Positions 32,683 to 42,833 of a stretch of DNA of 64,000 nucleotides are shown in pieces. Every line of letters begins with the position of its first letter. The first letter of the stretch is position 1. The stretch is from Rhodanobacter sp. B05 (GTDB lineage Bacteria > Pseudomonadota > Gammaproteobacteria > Xanthomonadales > Rhodanobacteraceae): assembly GCF_002001085.1 (NCBI RefSeq), contig NZ_MUNU01000013.1, positions 62,001 to 126,000 on the forward strand, given 5' to 3'. Made by a program: the position numbers and the translations under genes. Below the pieces are notes generated by a model. That model worked only from the letters and a program-made list of their open reading frames with translations. It had not been told where the DNA came from and did no database searches.

Positions 32683-33541
32683 CTGACGATGTTCAAGCAA
32701 GAGCTTTCGTTCGCCGAAGGCGACCGAGTCACTTTTCTCTTGCGTGGCCAAGAGAAAAGTAACCAAAAGAGAAGGCCACCCCGCTTGGCGCTTGCCGCCC
32801 ATCCTTGGGCGGCAAGTCCGTGAGCTGGGGCCGGGCTTTTCGACAGGACTCCTGTCCTGGCGAAAAGGCATCGGCCTCCATGCCGATGCCCCTGCGGGCC
32901 TGTCGTCCCCACCTCACCGCCGCACAGGGGCCCCGGGTAAAGCGGCGGGCCATCGTGGCCCGCACTCGGTGAAAAGCCTAAAAGCTGAAAAGCCATGGCA
33001 AAAGCGAAGTGTGCTCTGCAACGGTTTTGCTTTTGATCTGGTTCTTCTGAAAAGTACGCGCAGGATGCGCGTCGCTCTACCCGGGGCCCCTCTGAAGCGG
33101 CGGGCGGGTGGAGGAAAAGCCCGCAGGGTGGTTCGCAGGGATGCGAACCAGTTTGGCGTCAGTCCATGGCGACGGCATGGATGCCGGAGTTGAGGCAACG
33201 CAGGAGCGGTTGCCCGATGGACTGTCGACAAACCCCGTAACCCGACCGCGTACTTTCCGGGCATGGATGCCCGGAAAGCGCGTAAGCGGGGTGTCGTTTT
33301 CTCTTGGTTACTTCTATTTTGGACAAGCAAAAGAGAAGTAACTCGCCCTCTGCAGGAGGGTGAAAGCTCTGCTTTGCTGTTGACAGCCAGATTGGGTTAT
33401 CGGGTCCGATTCAGTTTCTACGGTCGCGATTCCTATCTGTTGCGAGGTCGACGCCGCGCGCTGGCTGTACGGGGGATAGGCTCCGATTCGCGCTGGGTCT
33501 GTAGAGCCCGATCCGCGGCACCGCCGTTTCGGCTACGGCGC
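32683..33541. other. 859-bp stretch without a credible gene
   Basis: The first three quarters are the structured repeat described separately. The remainder (about 33346-33541) has no repeat or gene that I can support. Open frames cross the region in several frames and both strands, but they have no family resemblance, no ribosome sites, and Arg/Pro/Gly-rich translations typical of noncoding high-GC DNA. Confidence 0.65.
32704..33345. repeat. Hairpin-bounded ~0.64-kb dispersed-type element
   Basis: At the left edge is a perfect 12-bp hairpin, ACTTTTCTCTTG/CAAGAGAAAAGT (32731-32742 and 32749-32760, loop of 6). At the right edge is a 15-bp hairpin, GTTACTTCTATTTTG/CAAAAGAGAAGTAAC (33307-33321 and 33328-33342, loop of 6, one mismatch). 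Both share the ACTT(T)TCT...AAGAGAA(AA)GTAAC theme. Inside are many further short palindromes, such as GCCGCCCA-TCCT-TGGGCGGC near 32794 and CCGGGCAT/ATGCCCGG near 33258. Sequences of this kind recur between genes in Xanthomonadales genomes. The function is unknown. It lies directly after the low-GC orphan. Confidence 0.7.
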
Positions 33542-34426
33542 TCAGTTCGCCAGCGGCTCCGCCAGCATGGGCCGACGAACGCTCAACGCGGTACCGGCCG
33601 CAGCCACGATGATCGTCGCGATAGCCAGCCACTGCAGCAGGCTGAGTCGTTCGCTCAGCAAGGCCACGCCGGCCAGCGCCGCGATGGCTGGCTCCAGACT
33701 CAGCAAGGTGCTGAACGTTCGCGCCGGCAAGCGGGTCAGCGCGACCATCTCCAGCGAATATGGGAGGGCCGAGCTGAGCACCGCCACACCCAGCGCATAT
33801 GGCAGCAGCGTTGGCGACAGCAGCGCGCTGCCGGCATGCGCGATACCGAACGGGATCGCCAGCAATGCGCCGATCGACGTGCCCAGCGTTACGGCGTCCG
33901 CGCCATAGGCTGCCCCGGCCTTCTTTCCCAGCACGATGTACAACGCCCAGCCCGCGCCGGCGGCCAGCGCGTACATCACGCCCACCGGATCGAGCGCCTG
34001 CATCGAGCCGCGCAGCGGCAGCAACAGGGCCAGTCCGGCCACCACCAGCGCGATCCAGACGAAGTCGATCCAGCGCCGCGAGCCGAACAGCGCCAGCGCC
34101 AGCGGGCCGGTGAATTCCAGCGCCACCGCGATGCCCAGCGGGATCGTGCGCAGCGACATGTAGAACACCAGGTTCATCGCGCCCATCGAGAGGCCATAAC
34201 CCCATAGCGTGCGCCAGTCGCGGCGGCTGCCCGATCGCCGCCAAGGTCGCCGCCACAGCAGCAGGAGCAGCGCGCTGATGCCCAGCCGGTAGGCGGTGGC
34301 GCCCTGCGCGCCGACCTGCGGGAACAGGTGCTTGGCCAGCGACGCGCCGCATTGGTAGGAAACCATGCTGATCAGCAGCATGCCGACGGCGAGCGCGACG
34401 GGGGCAACGGTGGAGCGTGGTGACAT
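33542..34426 (-). CDS. EamA/RhtA-family inner-membrane exporter
   Basis: 294 residues with ten hydrophobic helices in two EamA repeats. Features of the RhtA (threonine/homoserine exporter) branch are visible: VSYQCGASLAKHLFPQVGAQGATAYRLG at the start, MNLVFYMSLRTIPLGIAVALEFTGPLALAL, and SSALPYSLEMVALTRLPARTFSTLLSLEPAIAAL. Probably exports amino acids or related metabolites using the proton gradient. Substrate not proven. Start ATG 34426. The 215 bp upstream (34427-34641) hold nothing that I can identify beyond its promoter. Confidence 0.88.
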   Translation of the reverse strand: MSPRSTVAPVALAVGMLLISMVSYQCGASLAKHLFPQVGAQGATAYRLGISALLLLLWRRPWRRSGSRRDWRTLWGYGLSMGAMNLVFYMSLRTIPLGIAVALEFTGPLALALFGSRRWIDFVWIALVVAGLALLLPLRGSMQALDPVGVMYALAAGAGWALYIVLGKKAGAAYGADAVTLGTSIGALLAIPFGIAHAGSALLSPTLLPYALGVAVLSSALPYSLEMVALTRLPARTFSTLLSLEPAIAALAGVALLSERLSLLQWLAIATIIVAAAGTALSVRRPMLAEPLAN

Positions 34427-34641
34427 GGGTGCGGCCGCGGCGGGAGAACAGTCAGCCCATGATGCCCGCAGACCCGGACGAAACCCACCATGCAGACCGT
34501 CTCGCCGTGCTCATTGCTGACAGCGCCTGGCAGCAATGAGCGGTGTGCACGGGGATGGTGGGTGGCCGGGCTTCGCCGTTCGGTCTCGCGCAAATGCACA
34601 GCGATTGTGCGCCGGGTGCAGGTCGTTCGCGCCGTGGGTGC

Positions 34642-36009
34642 TCAGTACGCGAACTCGCGGAACACCGGATCGACGCTGCCGTTCCAAGCACCGTGGAACA
34701 GCTCCAGCTTGCGTTCGGCAGGGGTCTGGTTGGCCCGCACGATCTCGATCATCGGTTCGAGGAAGATGCTTTCGTCGGCGCCGTTCTTGTTGAGGCGGGC
34801 TCGACGCTTGAGGCCGTGGGCGGCGATTTTCAGTGCCTGCTCGGCGAGGTCGCGTACGCTGCCGCCGCGAAACGGCAGTTTCAGCGCCTGCTTCGGCACG
34901 CCGTCGCGCAGGGCGTGGCGCTCGACGGGGGTGAAGTCCTTGACCAGGTCCCATGCCGCGTCCAGCGCTTCCTGGTCGTAGAGCAGGCCGACCCAGAACG
35001 CGGGCAGCGCGCACAGCCGGTTCCACGGGCCGCCGTCGGCGCCGCGCATTTCCAGGTACTGCTTCAGGCGCACCTCGGGAAAGGCGGTGGTGAGGTGGTC
35101 GGCGAAATCCTTCATGGTGGCTTTGGTGCCGGGCAGGGCCTGCAGCTCGCCGGCCATGAACGTCTTGAAGTCCTGGCCGGCCAGGTCGAGGTACTGGCCG
35201 TTTTGCAGGCTGAAGTACATTGGCACGTCGAGGATGTAGTCGACGTAGCGCTCGTAACCGAAGCCGTCGGCAAACACGAAGTCGAGCATGCCGGTGCGCT
35301 GCGGATCGGTATCGGTCCAGATCTGCGAGCGGTACGACAGATAGCCGTTTGGACGTCCTTCCGTAAACGGCGAATCGGCGAACAGCGCGGTAGCGATCGG
35401 CTGTAGCGCCAGGCTGGCGCGGAATTTCTCGATCATGTCCGCTTCGGACGAGAAATCCAGGTTCACCTGCACGGTACAGGTGCGCGTCATCATGTCCAGG
35501 CCGAGCGAGCCGACCTTGGGCATGTATTCGCGCATGATCTTGTAGCGGCCCTTGGGCATCCAGGGCATCTCGTCGCGGCGCCACTTCGGCTGGAAGCCCA
35601 TGCCGAGGAAGCCGATGCCGAGCTCGTCGGCGACCGAGCGCACGTCCTTCAGATGCGAGTTCACCTCGCAACAGGTCTGGTGGATGGTCTCCAGCATCGC
35701 GCCGGACAATTCCAACTGGCCGGCCGGCTCCAGCGTGATCGACGCGCCCTCGCGCGACAGCGCGACCGGGTTCTCGCCCTCGCGCGCCACGTCCCAGCCG
35801 TAGCGCGTGGCCAGCGTTTCCAGCAAGACCTTGATGCCGCGGTCACCCTCGAAGGTCGGGGGACGCAGACTGTCGGTAAGGAAGCCGAACTTCTCGTGCT
35901 CGGTGCCGATGCGCCACGCCTCGCGCGGCTTCTCGCCGGCGGCGAGATAGTCGGCGAGCTGTTGGCGACCCACGATCGGGGTGCTCTTGACGGCACTGGG
36001 TATGGACAC
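34642..36009 (-). CDS. gshA: Glutamate-cysteine ligase, plant/alphaproteobacterial type
   Basis: First step of glutathione synthesis: ATP-dependent joining of glutamate gamma-carboxyl and cysteine. 455 residues, normal for class II enzymes. Seen: [72 protein letters not shown] and [25 protein letters not shown]. Start: GTG at 36009 with GAGG nine bases upstream. ATG-led extension to 36150 has no site and poor composition. Monocistronic. Distinct in fold from E. coli GshA. Confidence 0.93.
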   Translation of the reverse strand: MSIPSAVKSTPIVGRQQLADYLAAGEKPREAWRIGTEHEKFGFLTDSLRPPTFEGDRGIKVLLETLATRYGWDVAREGENPVALSREGASITLEPAGQLELSGAMLETIHQTCCEVNSHLKDVRSVADELGIGFLGMGFQPKWRRDEMPWMPKGRYKIMREYMPKVGSLGLDMMTRTCTVQVNLDFSSEADMIEKFRASLALQPIATALFADSPFTEGRPNGYLSYRSQIWTDTDPQRTGMLDFVFADGFGYERYVDYILDVPMYFSLQNGQYLDLAGQDFKTFMAGELQALPGTKATMKDFADHLTTAFPEVRLKQYLEMRGADGGPWNRLCALPAFWVGLLYDQEALDAAWDLVKDFTPVERHALRDGVPKQALKLPFRGGSVRDLAEQALKIAAHGLKRRARLNKNGADESIFLEPMIEIVRANQTPAERKLELFHGAWNGSVDPVFREFAY

Positions 36010-36154
36010 GGGCGATGCCTCGCAGGGGGAGTCGACACTATGGGGGCGACGCAGGGCGACGAAAAGGGGTGTCGTGGGATGCGAGGTCGGCGGTCTATTG
36101 AAGCAGGGTTTGGCCGGTGCTGCTTTGAGCTGGATCAGGTTGGCGCACAAAGCA

Positions 36155-36179
36155 AAACGGCGGCCAGTGGCCGCCGTTT
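36155..36179 (-). terminator. Terminator of rho
   Basis: Perfect 11-bp stem AAACGGCGGCC/GGCCGCCGTTT with a 3-base loop. On the minus strand it runs into TTTTGCTTTG. It lies about 57 bp after the rho stop. Confidence 0.75.
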
Positions 36180-36207
36180 CATTCCAGAGCGGAATCGCCG
36201 TATCTTG

Positions 36208-36231
36208 CGATTCCCGATTCCCGATTCCCCG
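36208..36231. repeat. Tandem CGATTCC/C heptamers
   Basis: Three consecutive (C)GATTCCC units immediately after the rho stop. The same unit, in variant form, flanks tdk at 8371-8503. Confidence 0.6.
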
Positions 36232-36235
36232 CTTC

Positions 36236-38062
36236 TCAGCGCTTCATCGAATTGAAGAACTCGTCGTTGGACTTGGTGTTCTTCATCTTGTCGAGCATGA
36301 ACTCCATTGCCGACAACTCATCCATCGGATGCAGCAGTTTGCGCAGGATCCAGATCTTGGCCAGCATGTCCGGGTCGATCAGCAGATCCTCGCGGCGGGT
36401 GCCGGAGCGGTTGATGTCGATCGCCGGGTAGACGCGCTTCTCGGAGATGCGCCGGCTCAGGTGCACTTCCATGTTGCCGGTGCCCTTGAATTCCTCGTAG
36501 ATCACCTCGTCCATCTTGCTGCCGGTTTCAGTCAGTGCGGTGGCGATGATGGTGAGGCTGCCGCCTTCCTCGACGTTGCGCGCGGCGCCGAAGAAACGCT
36601 TCGGGCGTTGCAGGGCGTTGGCGTCGACGCCGCCAGTGAGCACCTTGCCGGAGCTCGGTACCACGGTGTTGTAGGCACGCGCCAGGCGGGTGATCGAGTC
36701 GAGCAGGATGATCACGTCGCGCTTGTGCTCGACCAGGCGCTTGGCGCGCTCAATCACCATCTCGGCGACCTGCACGTGGCGCACGGCGGGTTCGTCGAAG
36801 GTGGAGGAGATGACTTCGGCGCGCACGGTGCGGGCGATTTCGGTGACTTCTTCCGGACGCTCGTCGACCAGCAGGATGATCAGGTGCGCTTCGGGGTGGT
36901 TGTACTGGATCGCCTGGGCGATGTTCTGCAGCATCATCGTCTTGCCGGACTTCGGCTGCGAGACGATCAGGCCGCGCTGGCCCTTGCCGATCGGCGCGAT
37001 CAGGTCGAGGATGCGGCCGGTGATGTCCTCGCTGGAACCGTTGCCGCGCTCCAGCTTGAACGCCTTGCGCGGGAACAGCGGGGTGAGGTTCTCGAACAGC
37101 ATCTTGTTCTTGGATGCTTCCGGCGGATCGCCGTTGATCGTCTCCACCCGCAGCATGGCGAAATAGCGCTCGCCTTCCTTCGGATGCCGCACGCGGCCGG
37201 TGATGTAGTCGCCGGTGCGCAGGTTGAAGCGGCGGATCTGGCTGGGCGAGACATAAATGTCGTCGGGTCCGGCCAGGTAGGACTCGTCGGCCGAACGCAT
37301 GAAGCCGAAGCCGTCCTGCAGGATTTCCAGCACGCCCTCGGCCCAGATGCCGCCGCCGGAGCGGGCATGCGCCTTGAGCACGTTGAAGATCACGTCCTGC
37401 TTGCGGGCGCGGGCGATGCCTTCGTGCAGGCCCAGCGATTCGGCGAAATCCAGCAGCTGGATCGCGTTCTTGCGCTTGAGCTCGGTGAGGTTGATCACCC
37501 GGTCATTGCTGCCCGGATCAGCGTTGTCGTCGTCCACCGGCAGCCCGTTCGGGTTGGGGCGCGGGTGGCGTTCGCCCTGCGGGCGCGGCTGGTTGTTGTT
37601 GCGCTCGCCGCGCTCGTTGCGGCGGCGACGGCCACGCCCTTCACGGGCTTCGCGACCACCGTTCTGGCCCTGGTTCTGACCTTGTCCCTGGTTCGGATTC
37701 GGGTTGCCAGCCTGGTTCGGGTTGGCGTTCGGCGCCGAGCCGGACGAAGGTTCGCTACCCGGGCTCGCACCCGTGGGCTGGCTGGCGTTCGGGTTTGCCG
37801 GGGTGGCGGCCGGCTGTTCCCTGACGGGAGCCGAAGCCTCCGTCGGGGCAGGTACCGGAGCCGCGGGTGCGGGCGCCGGGCGCTCGACCGGTGCTGCCGC
37901 CGCGGGAGCGGTCGACTGCTGCTCGGCGGCGGCATTCGCCGCCGCCTTGGCTGCCGCGCTGCGGCGCGGCGCACGGCTGCGCGGCTCGGGCTTGCCTTCG
38001 GTCACAGGGCTGGTATCGGCGCCCTTGGCGTCGGGCAGGGTCTGGTTATCGGTATCGGACAC
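36236..38062 (-). CDS. rho: Transcription termination factor Rho with long disordered N-terminus
   Basis: Hexameric RNA helicase that ends transcription. 608 residues against 419 in E. coli. The conserved protein starts near residue 190 ([18 protein letters not shown]), then RNA-binding CSD with [23 protein letters not shown]-loop [25 protein letters not shown]-loop and R-loop [13 protein letters not shown], and [13 protein letters not shown]. Residues 1-185 are low complexity: an Ala/Pro part, then Asn/Gln/Gly/Pro, then Arg-rich [15 protein letters not shown]. Start: GTG 38062 with GAGG seven bases upstream; the TTG two codons earlier has none. It lies 190 bp after trxA. Confidence 0.97.
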   Translation of the reverse strand: MSDTDNQTLPDAKGADTSPVTEGKPEPRSRAPRRSAAAKAAANAAAEQQSTAPAAAAPVERPAPAPAAPVPAPTEASAPVREQPAATPANPNASQPTGASPGSEPSSGSAPNANPNQAGNPNPNQGQGQNQGQNGGREAREGRGRRRRNERGERNNNQPRPQGERHPRPNPNGLPVDDDNADPGSNDRVINLTELKRKNAIQLLDFAESLGLHEGIARARKQDVIFNVLKAHARSGGGIWAEGVLEILQDGFGFMRSADESYLAGPDDIYVSPSQIRRFNLRTGDYITGRVRHPKEGERYFAMLRVETINGDPPEASKNKMLFENLTPLFPRKAFKLERGNGSSEDITGRILDLIAPIGKGQRGLIVSQPKSGKTMMLQNIAQAIQYNHPEAHLIILLVDERPEEVTEIARTVRAEVISSTFDEPAVRHVQVAEMVIERAKRLVEHKRDVIILLDSITRLARAYNTVVPSSGKVLTGGVDANALQRPKRFFGAARNVEEGGSLTIIATALTETGSKMDEVIYEEFKGTGNMEVHLSRRISEKRVYPAIDINRSGTRREDLLIDPDMLAKIWILRKLLHPMDELSAMEFMLDKMKNTKSNDEFFNSMKR

Positions 38063-38252
38063 GGGCAATCCTCGCGGGGCGCCGTTGAGTTGCAGGAGGG
38101 AGGGTGTGCGTCGCGCGGAGGGCGCAAGGGGACAGGACTGTCCCGACGGACGCGGTCAATCTAGCACCCGCTGCGTGTCGGCGTAAAGCCTCGGCAAGCG
38201 GCCGCCCCGTGACGCGGGACGGGCTGTCGGCAGCGGGCGGGGTTCAGGCGAT

Positions 38253-38579
38253 TCAGATCGCCTTGTCGATCATCTGGGTCAGCTGACCCTTGCTGACGGC
38301 GCCGATCTGGGTCGCCTCGACCTTGCCGTTCTTGAACACCATCAGGGTCGGGATGCCGCGCACGCCATAGGCGCGCGGGGTCTGCTGGTTCTGGTCGATG
38401 TTCACCTTGACCACGCGCAGCTTGCCCTCGTACTGCTGGGCCAGCTCGTCCAGCATCGGCGCGATCGCCTTGCACGGGCCGCACCATTCGGCCCAGAAGT
38501 CCAGCAGCACGGGGGTTTCGGACTTCAGCACTTCCTGCTCGAAGGCGTCGTCGCTCACATGGGTAATCAGGTCGCTCAC
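38253..38579 (-). CDS. trxA: Thioredoxin
   Basis: General cytosolic disulfide reductase. 108 residues. Active site [14 protein letters not shown] near 30-43 and the cis-Pro loop [11 protein letters not shown] near 75 are intact. Start is GTG at 38579 (VSDLITHV), with GGAG eight bases upstream, which matches the usual thioredoxin N-terminus. The ATG far upstream would add 29 unrelated residues. Upstream of rho on the same strand and divergent from rhlB, the arrangement also found in E. coli. Confidence 0.96.
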   Translation of the reverse strand: MSDLITHVSDDAFEQEVLKSETPVLLDFWAEWCGPCKAIAPMLDELAQQYEGKLRVVKVNIDQNQQTPRAYGVRGIPTLMVFKNGKVEATQIGAVSKGQLTQMIDKAI

Positions 38580-39123
38580 CGGGAAATCTCCGTGGCTGGG
38601 GGCGCAGGAACTGCGGGGGAACACACAATGGGGTGGCCGACGCCGCAATACAAGGATCGGCGTCATCAGCTACACTCAGGCGCCCATGAAGCATGGGTTG
38701 GGCGGGAAGAAGGCAGGCCAGGGCGGCTTGTCGTTCATTCCAGCGCAACTCCGGGCACGATTCAAGGGCGGCCTTCCAAGCCGCCGTCAGACCGCCGGCA
38801 AATACGGCGTCGCTAGGAGACTGGGTGGTAGAAAGCCAGCGAGCGAGGCAAAGCGGATTTGAGTCAGGTTTTTCGATCGTTTGAGGCGAATAGCCGTAGC
38901 TATTCAACGAAAAGGAGCGGAAAAGATGGCCAAATCCGCGCAGCCGCAGCCGCTGGTGTTTCTGCCACCCAGTCTCCCGACCGCGGCGCGACCTTGTTGA
39001 CCCTGACTTGAGCCGCTTCGCTGCGCATCGCGCACCCGTCCTGCACCGTTTCGCGCCGATCCCCGGCCGCTGGAGCGGCACAGCGCATCACGCCGCCGTC
39101 AGGCAAGGTTACCCATTCCGCAT
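38580..39123. other. 544-bp divergent region between trxA and rhlB
   Basis: Carries the promoters of trxA-rho and rhlB, but also the 162-bp palindrome described separately. A short frame from 38686 to 38862 (MKHGLGGKKAGQGG...) has no ribosome site and runs into the palindrome, so it is not called. Clear -35/-10 pairs were not found. Confidence 0.5.
38816..38977. repeat. 162-bp concentric quasi-palindrome
   Basis: Outer arms GGAGACTGGGTGGTAGAAA (38816-38834) and its complement (38959-38977, one mismatch) enclose further complementary blocks (CCAGCG..., then GCGGATTTG with its partner). At the exact centre is an apical hairpin GAATAGC-CGTA-GCTATTC (38888-38905). The midpoints of the outer arms and of the apex coincide at 38896.5. 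The whole segment can form one long stem-loop in DNA or RNA. No protein is encoded. Confidence 0.8.
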
Positions 39124-40866
39124 ATGTCACAAACCGTACTCACCGACACCTTCTTCACCAACTTCGATCTTCAACCACTGCTGCAGCAGGGCCTGGACGA
39201 CAGCGGCTTCACCCGCTGCACGCCGATCCAGGAAATGACCCTGCCGCTGGCGCTGGCCGGCCGCGATGTCGCCGGCCAGGCGCAGACCGGCACCGGCAAG
39301 ACCTGCGCCTTCCTGGTCGCGCTGATGAACCGCCTGCTGACCACGCCGGCCGTGGCCGGGCGCAAGGACAGTGATCCACGCGCCCTGATCATCGCACCGA
39401 CCCGCGAGCTGGCGATCCAGATCGACAAGGACGCTCGCAACATCGGCCGCCACACCGGCCTGAAGACCGCGCTGATCTACGGCGGCGTCGACTATGACAA
39501 GCAGCGCCAGCAATTGAAGGATGGCTGCGACATCATCATCGCCACGCCCGGCCGCATGCTCGATTACCACAAGCAGGGCGTGTTCAACCTCAACAGCGTC
39601 GAGGTGATGGTGATCGACGAGGCGGACCGCATGTTCGACCTCGGCTTCATCAAGGACGTGCGCTTCATCTTCCGCAAGCTGCCGCCGCGCGAGCAGCGCC
39701 AGGTGCTGCTGTTCTCCGCCACGCTGAGCCATCGCGTGCTGGAGCTGGCCTACGAGCACATGCACGAGGCCGAGAAGCTGGTGGTGGAGAGCGACAATGT
39801 CACCGCCGACCACGTGCGCCAGCTGGTCTACTTCCCCGCCAAGGAAGAGAAGATGCCGCTGCTGCTGAATCTGATCGATCAGCACCAGCCCTCGCGCAGC
39901 ATCATCTTCGTCAACACCAAAGCCGCCGCCGAGCGCATCACCGAGCGCGTGAAGCGCCACGGCTGCCGGGTCGGCGCGATCTCCGGCGACGTGCCGCAGT
40001 TGAAGCGGCAGAAACTGCTGCAACGCTTCCAGGACGGCCAGTTGGATATCCTGGTGGCCACCGACGTGGCTGCGCGCGGCCTGCACATTCCGGCGGTCAG
40101 CCACGTCTTCAACTACGACTTGCCGCATGAGGCCGAGGATTACGTGCATCGCATCGGCCGCACCGCGCGGCTGGGCGCCGAAGGCGACGCGATCAGTTTT
40201 GCCTGCGACCTGTATGCGATGTCGCTGCCGGACATCGAGGCCTATATCGGCCAGAGCATCCCGGTGGCGCCGATGGATCCGGCCTTGCTGGTGATGCCCA
40301 AGCCGCGCGCGATCGACGCCGAATTTGCCGCGAACGCCGCGGCCGACAGCGCCGCGTTCGGCGACGTGGTACCACCCCGGCCGGGCGAGAAACCGCGCCG
40401 TGGCGCGGCGGCCGGCGGGCGCGGTGAGCGCGGCGGCAGTCCCCGTGGCATGCCGCGGCCGCCGCGTGAGCGCAAGCCGGAGGCGGCCGAAACGGCATCT
40501 GCGCAGCCGGTGGTCGTGGCCGTGCAGCCGACCGAGGCAGCACCGGCTGACGGCCCTGCGGCAGCCGCTGCGGAAGGTACGCGCAAGCCGCGCCGCCGCC
40601 GCGGTGGCCGCAATCGCCGGCGCGACGGTGCGCCGACCGACGGTGTCGAGACGACCGGGCACTCCCCGGCCGTTACCGAAGGGAACCGCGCGCCTCGCGG
40701 CGAGCGTCGTCCGCCGCGCGAGCGCAATGCCGCCGAGTCCACCGGCAACACCCACAGCCGCCCGTCGCGGCAGGTGGCAGTGACTTCCGGCAAGACCGGC
40801 GAGCACGCGCACCCGAACAAGCCCGGCCTGTTCCGTCGGCTGACCCGGCTGTTCACCGGGAAATAG
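39124..40866 (+). CDS. rhlB: DEAD-box RNA helicase RhlB
   Basis: 580 residues. Q-motif [16 protein letters not shown], motif I AQTGTGKT near 54-61, Ia [70 protein letters not shown]. This is the RhlB helicase core (about 1-395), which in enterobacteria works in the RNA degradosome. The remaining 185 residues are low complexity, Pro/Ala/Glu and Arg rich ([13 protein letters not shown]), typical of RhlB from this order and likely to bind RNA or RNase E. Divergent from trxA-rho. ATG 39124 is the only good start. Confidence 0.93.
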   Translation: MSQTVLTDTFFTNFDLQPLLQQGLDDSGFTRCTPIQEMTLPLALAGRDVAGQAQTGTGKTCAFLVALMNRLLTTPAVAGRKDSDPRALIIAPTRELAIQIDKDARNIGRHTGLKTALIYGGVDYDKQRQQLKDGCDIIIATPGRMLDYHKQGVFNLNSVEVMVIDEADRMFDLGFIKDVRFIFRKLPPREQRQVLLFSATLSHRVLELAYEHMHEAEKLVVESDNVTADHVRQLVYFPAKEEKMPLLLNLIDQHQPSRSIIFVNTKAAAERITERVKRHGCRVGAISGDVPQLKRQKLLQRFQDGQLDILVATDVAARGLHIPAVSHVFNYDLPHEAEDYVHRIGRTARLGAEGDAISFACDLYAMSLPDIEAYIGQSIPVAPMDPALLVMPKPRAIDAEFAANAAADSAAFGDVVPPRPGEKPRRGAAAGGRGERGGSPRGMPRPPRERKPEAAETASAQPVVVAVQPTEAAPADGPAAAAAEGTRKPRRRRGGRNRRRDGAPTDGVETTGHSPAVTEGNRAPRGERRPPRERNAAESTGNTHSRPSRQVAVTSGKTGEHAHPNKPGLFRRLTRLFTGK

Positions 40867-41048
40867 TCGTTGCCGGGATGCCCGGTCAGGCACTACTTCC
40901 GGTGCCTGATTCGTGCCGGGTCTCCTGGGTCCCCGCCGGGTACGCGCTGAATCGGCATGGATCGATCGGTGCCGGAAGTCCGCATCTCGCCGCCGGCATC
41001 CCTTATCCTTGCGGTTGGCATGACGGCATCCAGGTGCGGGGATACGCG

Positions 41049-41726
41049 GTGATCCAGTTCGATCAAGTCAGCAAGCGCTACGAGGGCGGCCACGAGGCGC
41101 TGTCGCAGCTTTCGTTCGAGGTGCCCACCGGCGAGATGGCCTTCGTCACCGGCCATTCCGGCGCCGGCAAGAGCACCCTGCTCAAGCTGCTTGGCCTGAT
41201 CGAGCGGCCGTCGCATGGCGTGATCAGCATGGACGGCAGGAAGCTGTCGAAGATCCGCCACAGCGGCGTGCCGAAATGGCGCCGGCAGATCGGCATGGTG
41301 TTCCAGGACCACCGGCTGCTGATGGATCGCACGGTATTCGCCAACGTCGAGTTGCCGCTGGTGATCGGCAGCATCGCGCGCGCCGAACGCGGGCGGCGGG
41401 TGCGTGCGGCGCTGGAGAAGGTCGGCCTGCTGGCCTATGAGCGGCAGTTGCCGGCGACCTTGTCCGCCGGCGAGCAGCAGCGGGTGGGCATCGCCCGCGC
41501 GATCGTGGCGCGCCCGGCCCTGCTGATCGCCGACGAGCCCACCGGCAACCTCGATCCGCAACTGGCGCTGGAGATCATGGGCCTGTTCGGCGAGTTCCAG
41601 CAGATCGGCACCACCGTGCTGGTGGCCAGCCACGACCTGCCGCTGATCAAGCGCATGAAGAAGCGTGTGATCGTGCTCGACCACGGCCGGCTGGTGGCCG
41701 ACCTGGCGGCGCAGGAGGTGTTGTGA
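41049..41726 (+). CDS. ftsE: Cell-division ABC ATPase FtsE
   Basis: 225 residues. Walker A GHSGAGKSTLLKLL near 37-50, QIGMVFQDHRLLMDRTVFANV, signature LSAGEQQRVGIARAI, Walker [15 protein letters not shown]-loop ASHD. With FtsX it transmits ATP hydrolysis across the membrane to activate periplasmic murein hydrolase regulators such as EnvC, which is encoded 7 kb further on. Start: GTG 41049 (VIQFDQVSKRY), with GGGGA upstream; the longer frame to 40878 is not coding. Its TGA overlaps the ftsX start. Confidence 0.95.
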   Translation: MIQFDQVSKRYEGGHEALSQLSFEVPTGEMAFVTGHSGAGKSTLLKLLGLIERPSHGVISMDGRKLSKIRHSGVPKWRRQIGMVFQDHRLLMDRTVFANVELPLVIGSIARAERGRRVRAALEKVGLLAYERQLPATLSAGEQQRVGIARAIVARPALLIADEPTGNLDPQLALEIMGLFGEFQQIGTTVLVASHDLPLIKRMKKRVIVLDHGRLVADLAAQEVL

Positions 41727-42697
41727 CCATGTCGCCGGAAACGCAGCACGCCGAAACGCCGGTACGCAACGAGCACAGCCGTGGTCGCCGGCTGGCCAGC
41801 TGGCAGGAACACCACGGCTGGAGCGCGGCGGCGAGCCTGCGCCGGCTGGCCGCGCGGCCGCTGGGCAGCCTGTTGACGATCGCCGTGATGGGCCTGGCAC
41901 TGGCCTTGCCGCTGGCGTTCTACCTGCTGCTGGGCAATGTGCAGAAGCTCGGCGATGCGCTGGGCCAGAACCAGGCGATCAGCGTGTTTCTCAAGCCCGA
42001 TCAAGCGGCGCAGCAGGCGCAACTGCTGGCGAAGGAACTGGGCGGGCGCCCGGAGCTGGCGGCGGTCACGATCAAGTCGCCGCAGCAGGGGATGGACGAA
42101 CTGGCAAAAATGCAGGGCTTCTCCGGCGCCGTACAGACGCTGGGCGACAACCCGTTGCCGTACGTGCTGCAGCTGCAGCCACGATCGGATGCCAGCGCCG
42201 CCGCGCTGGCGCAGCTGGTGACGGATGTGCGCACGATGCGCAGCGTCGACCTGGTGCAGGACAGCGGCCAATGGCGACAGCGCCTGGAGGCGTTGCTGGG
42301 CGTGGGCAATCGCATCGTGCTGATCCTCGCTTCGCTGCTCGCGCTGGCGGCCTTGCTGGTGGTCGGCAACACCGTGCGGGTGGATATCGCCAGTCGCAGC
42401 GAGGAGATCGGCGTGCTGCTGCTGGTCGGCGCGGGCAAGGCATTCGTGCGTCGGCCCTATCTGTATGCCGGGATCTGGTACGGCCTGTTCAGCGGCATCC
42501 TAGCCGCGCTGCTGGCGGTGTCGATCGAGTTTGCGCTGGCGGAACCGGTCGCCAGATTGAGCCATGCCTACGATGGCCAGCTGCACGTGGGCGGTCTGCC
42601 GCCATGGCTGCTGCTGGCGGTGCCACTGGTAGCGGCGTTGCTGGGCTGGCTCGGCGCGCGGCTGGTCAGCGCATGGCAATTGCGCAAGGCGGCATGA
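41723..42697 (+). CDS. ftsX: Cell-division permease-like protein FtsX
   Basis: 324 residues. Cytoplasmic N-terminus about 50 residues long, helix 1 LLTIAVMGLALALPLAFYLLL, periplasmic loop about 70-180 (contacts EnvC in known systems), then three helices (LILASLLALAALLVVGNTV, YLYAGIWYGLFSGILAALLA, WLLLAVPLVAALLGWLGARL). Motif NTVRVDIASRSEEIGVLLLVGA is the FtsX signature. Start: GTG 41723 (overlapping the ftsE stop) or ATG 41729; AGGAGG at 41713-41718 is 4 and 10 bases away, so the choice is open. Structural partner of FtsE at the septum. Confidence 0.93.
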   Translation: MTMSPETQHAETPVRNEHSRGRRLASWQEHHGWSAAASLRRLAARPLGSLLTIAVMGLALALPLAFYLLLGNVQKLGDALGQNQAISVFLKPDQAAQQAQLLAKELGGRPELAAVTIKSPQQGMDELAKMQGFSGAVQTLGDNPLPYVLQLQPRSDASAAALAQLVTDVRTMRSVDLVQDSGQWRQRLEALLGVGNRIVLILASLLALAALLVVGNTVRVDIASRSEEIGVLLLVGAGKAFVRRPYLYAGIWYGLFSGILAALLAVSIEFALAEPVARLSHAYDGQLHVGGLPPWLLLAVPLVAALLGWLGARLVSAWQLRKAA

Positions 42698-42833
42698 TGG
42701 TTTGCCGCTGCGGTGACGTGAATCGCAGCGGTCACGGCTGCCGTCGTGCATCATCCAGCGGGAACGTGCGCGGGGCGCACGCGAGCAGGTCCACCTGGCA
42801 TGGAACGCCGCCGGTCAGCGGGATGAGTGAGGC

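Noticed and set aside
32744-33341. Several overlapping open frames in the repeat element
   Set aside because: Open on both strands and in multiple frames, no ribosome sites, no family. They span palindromes.
38686-38862. Short plus-strand frame starting MKHGLGGKKAGQGG
   Set aside because: No site, basic low-complexity product, runs into the palindrome arm.
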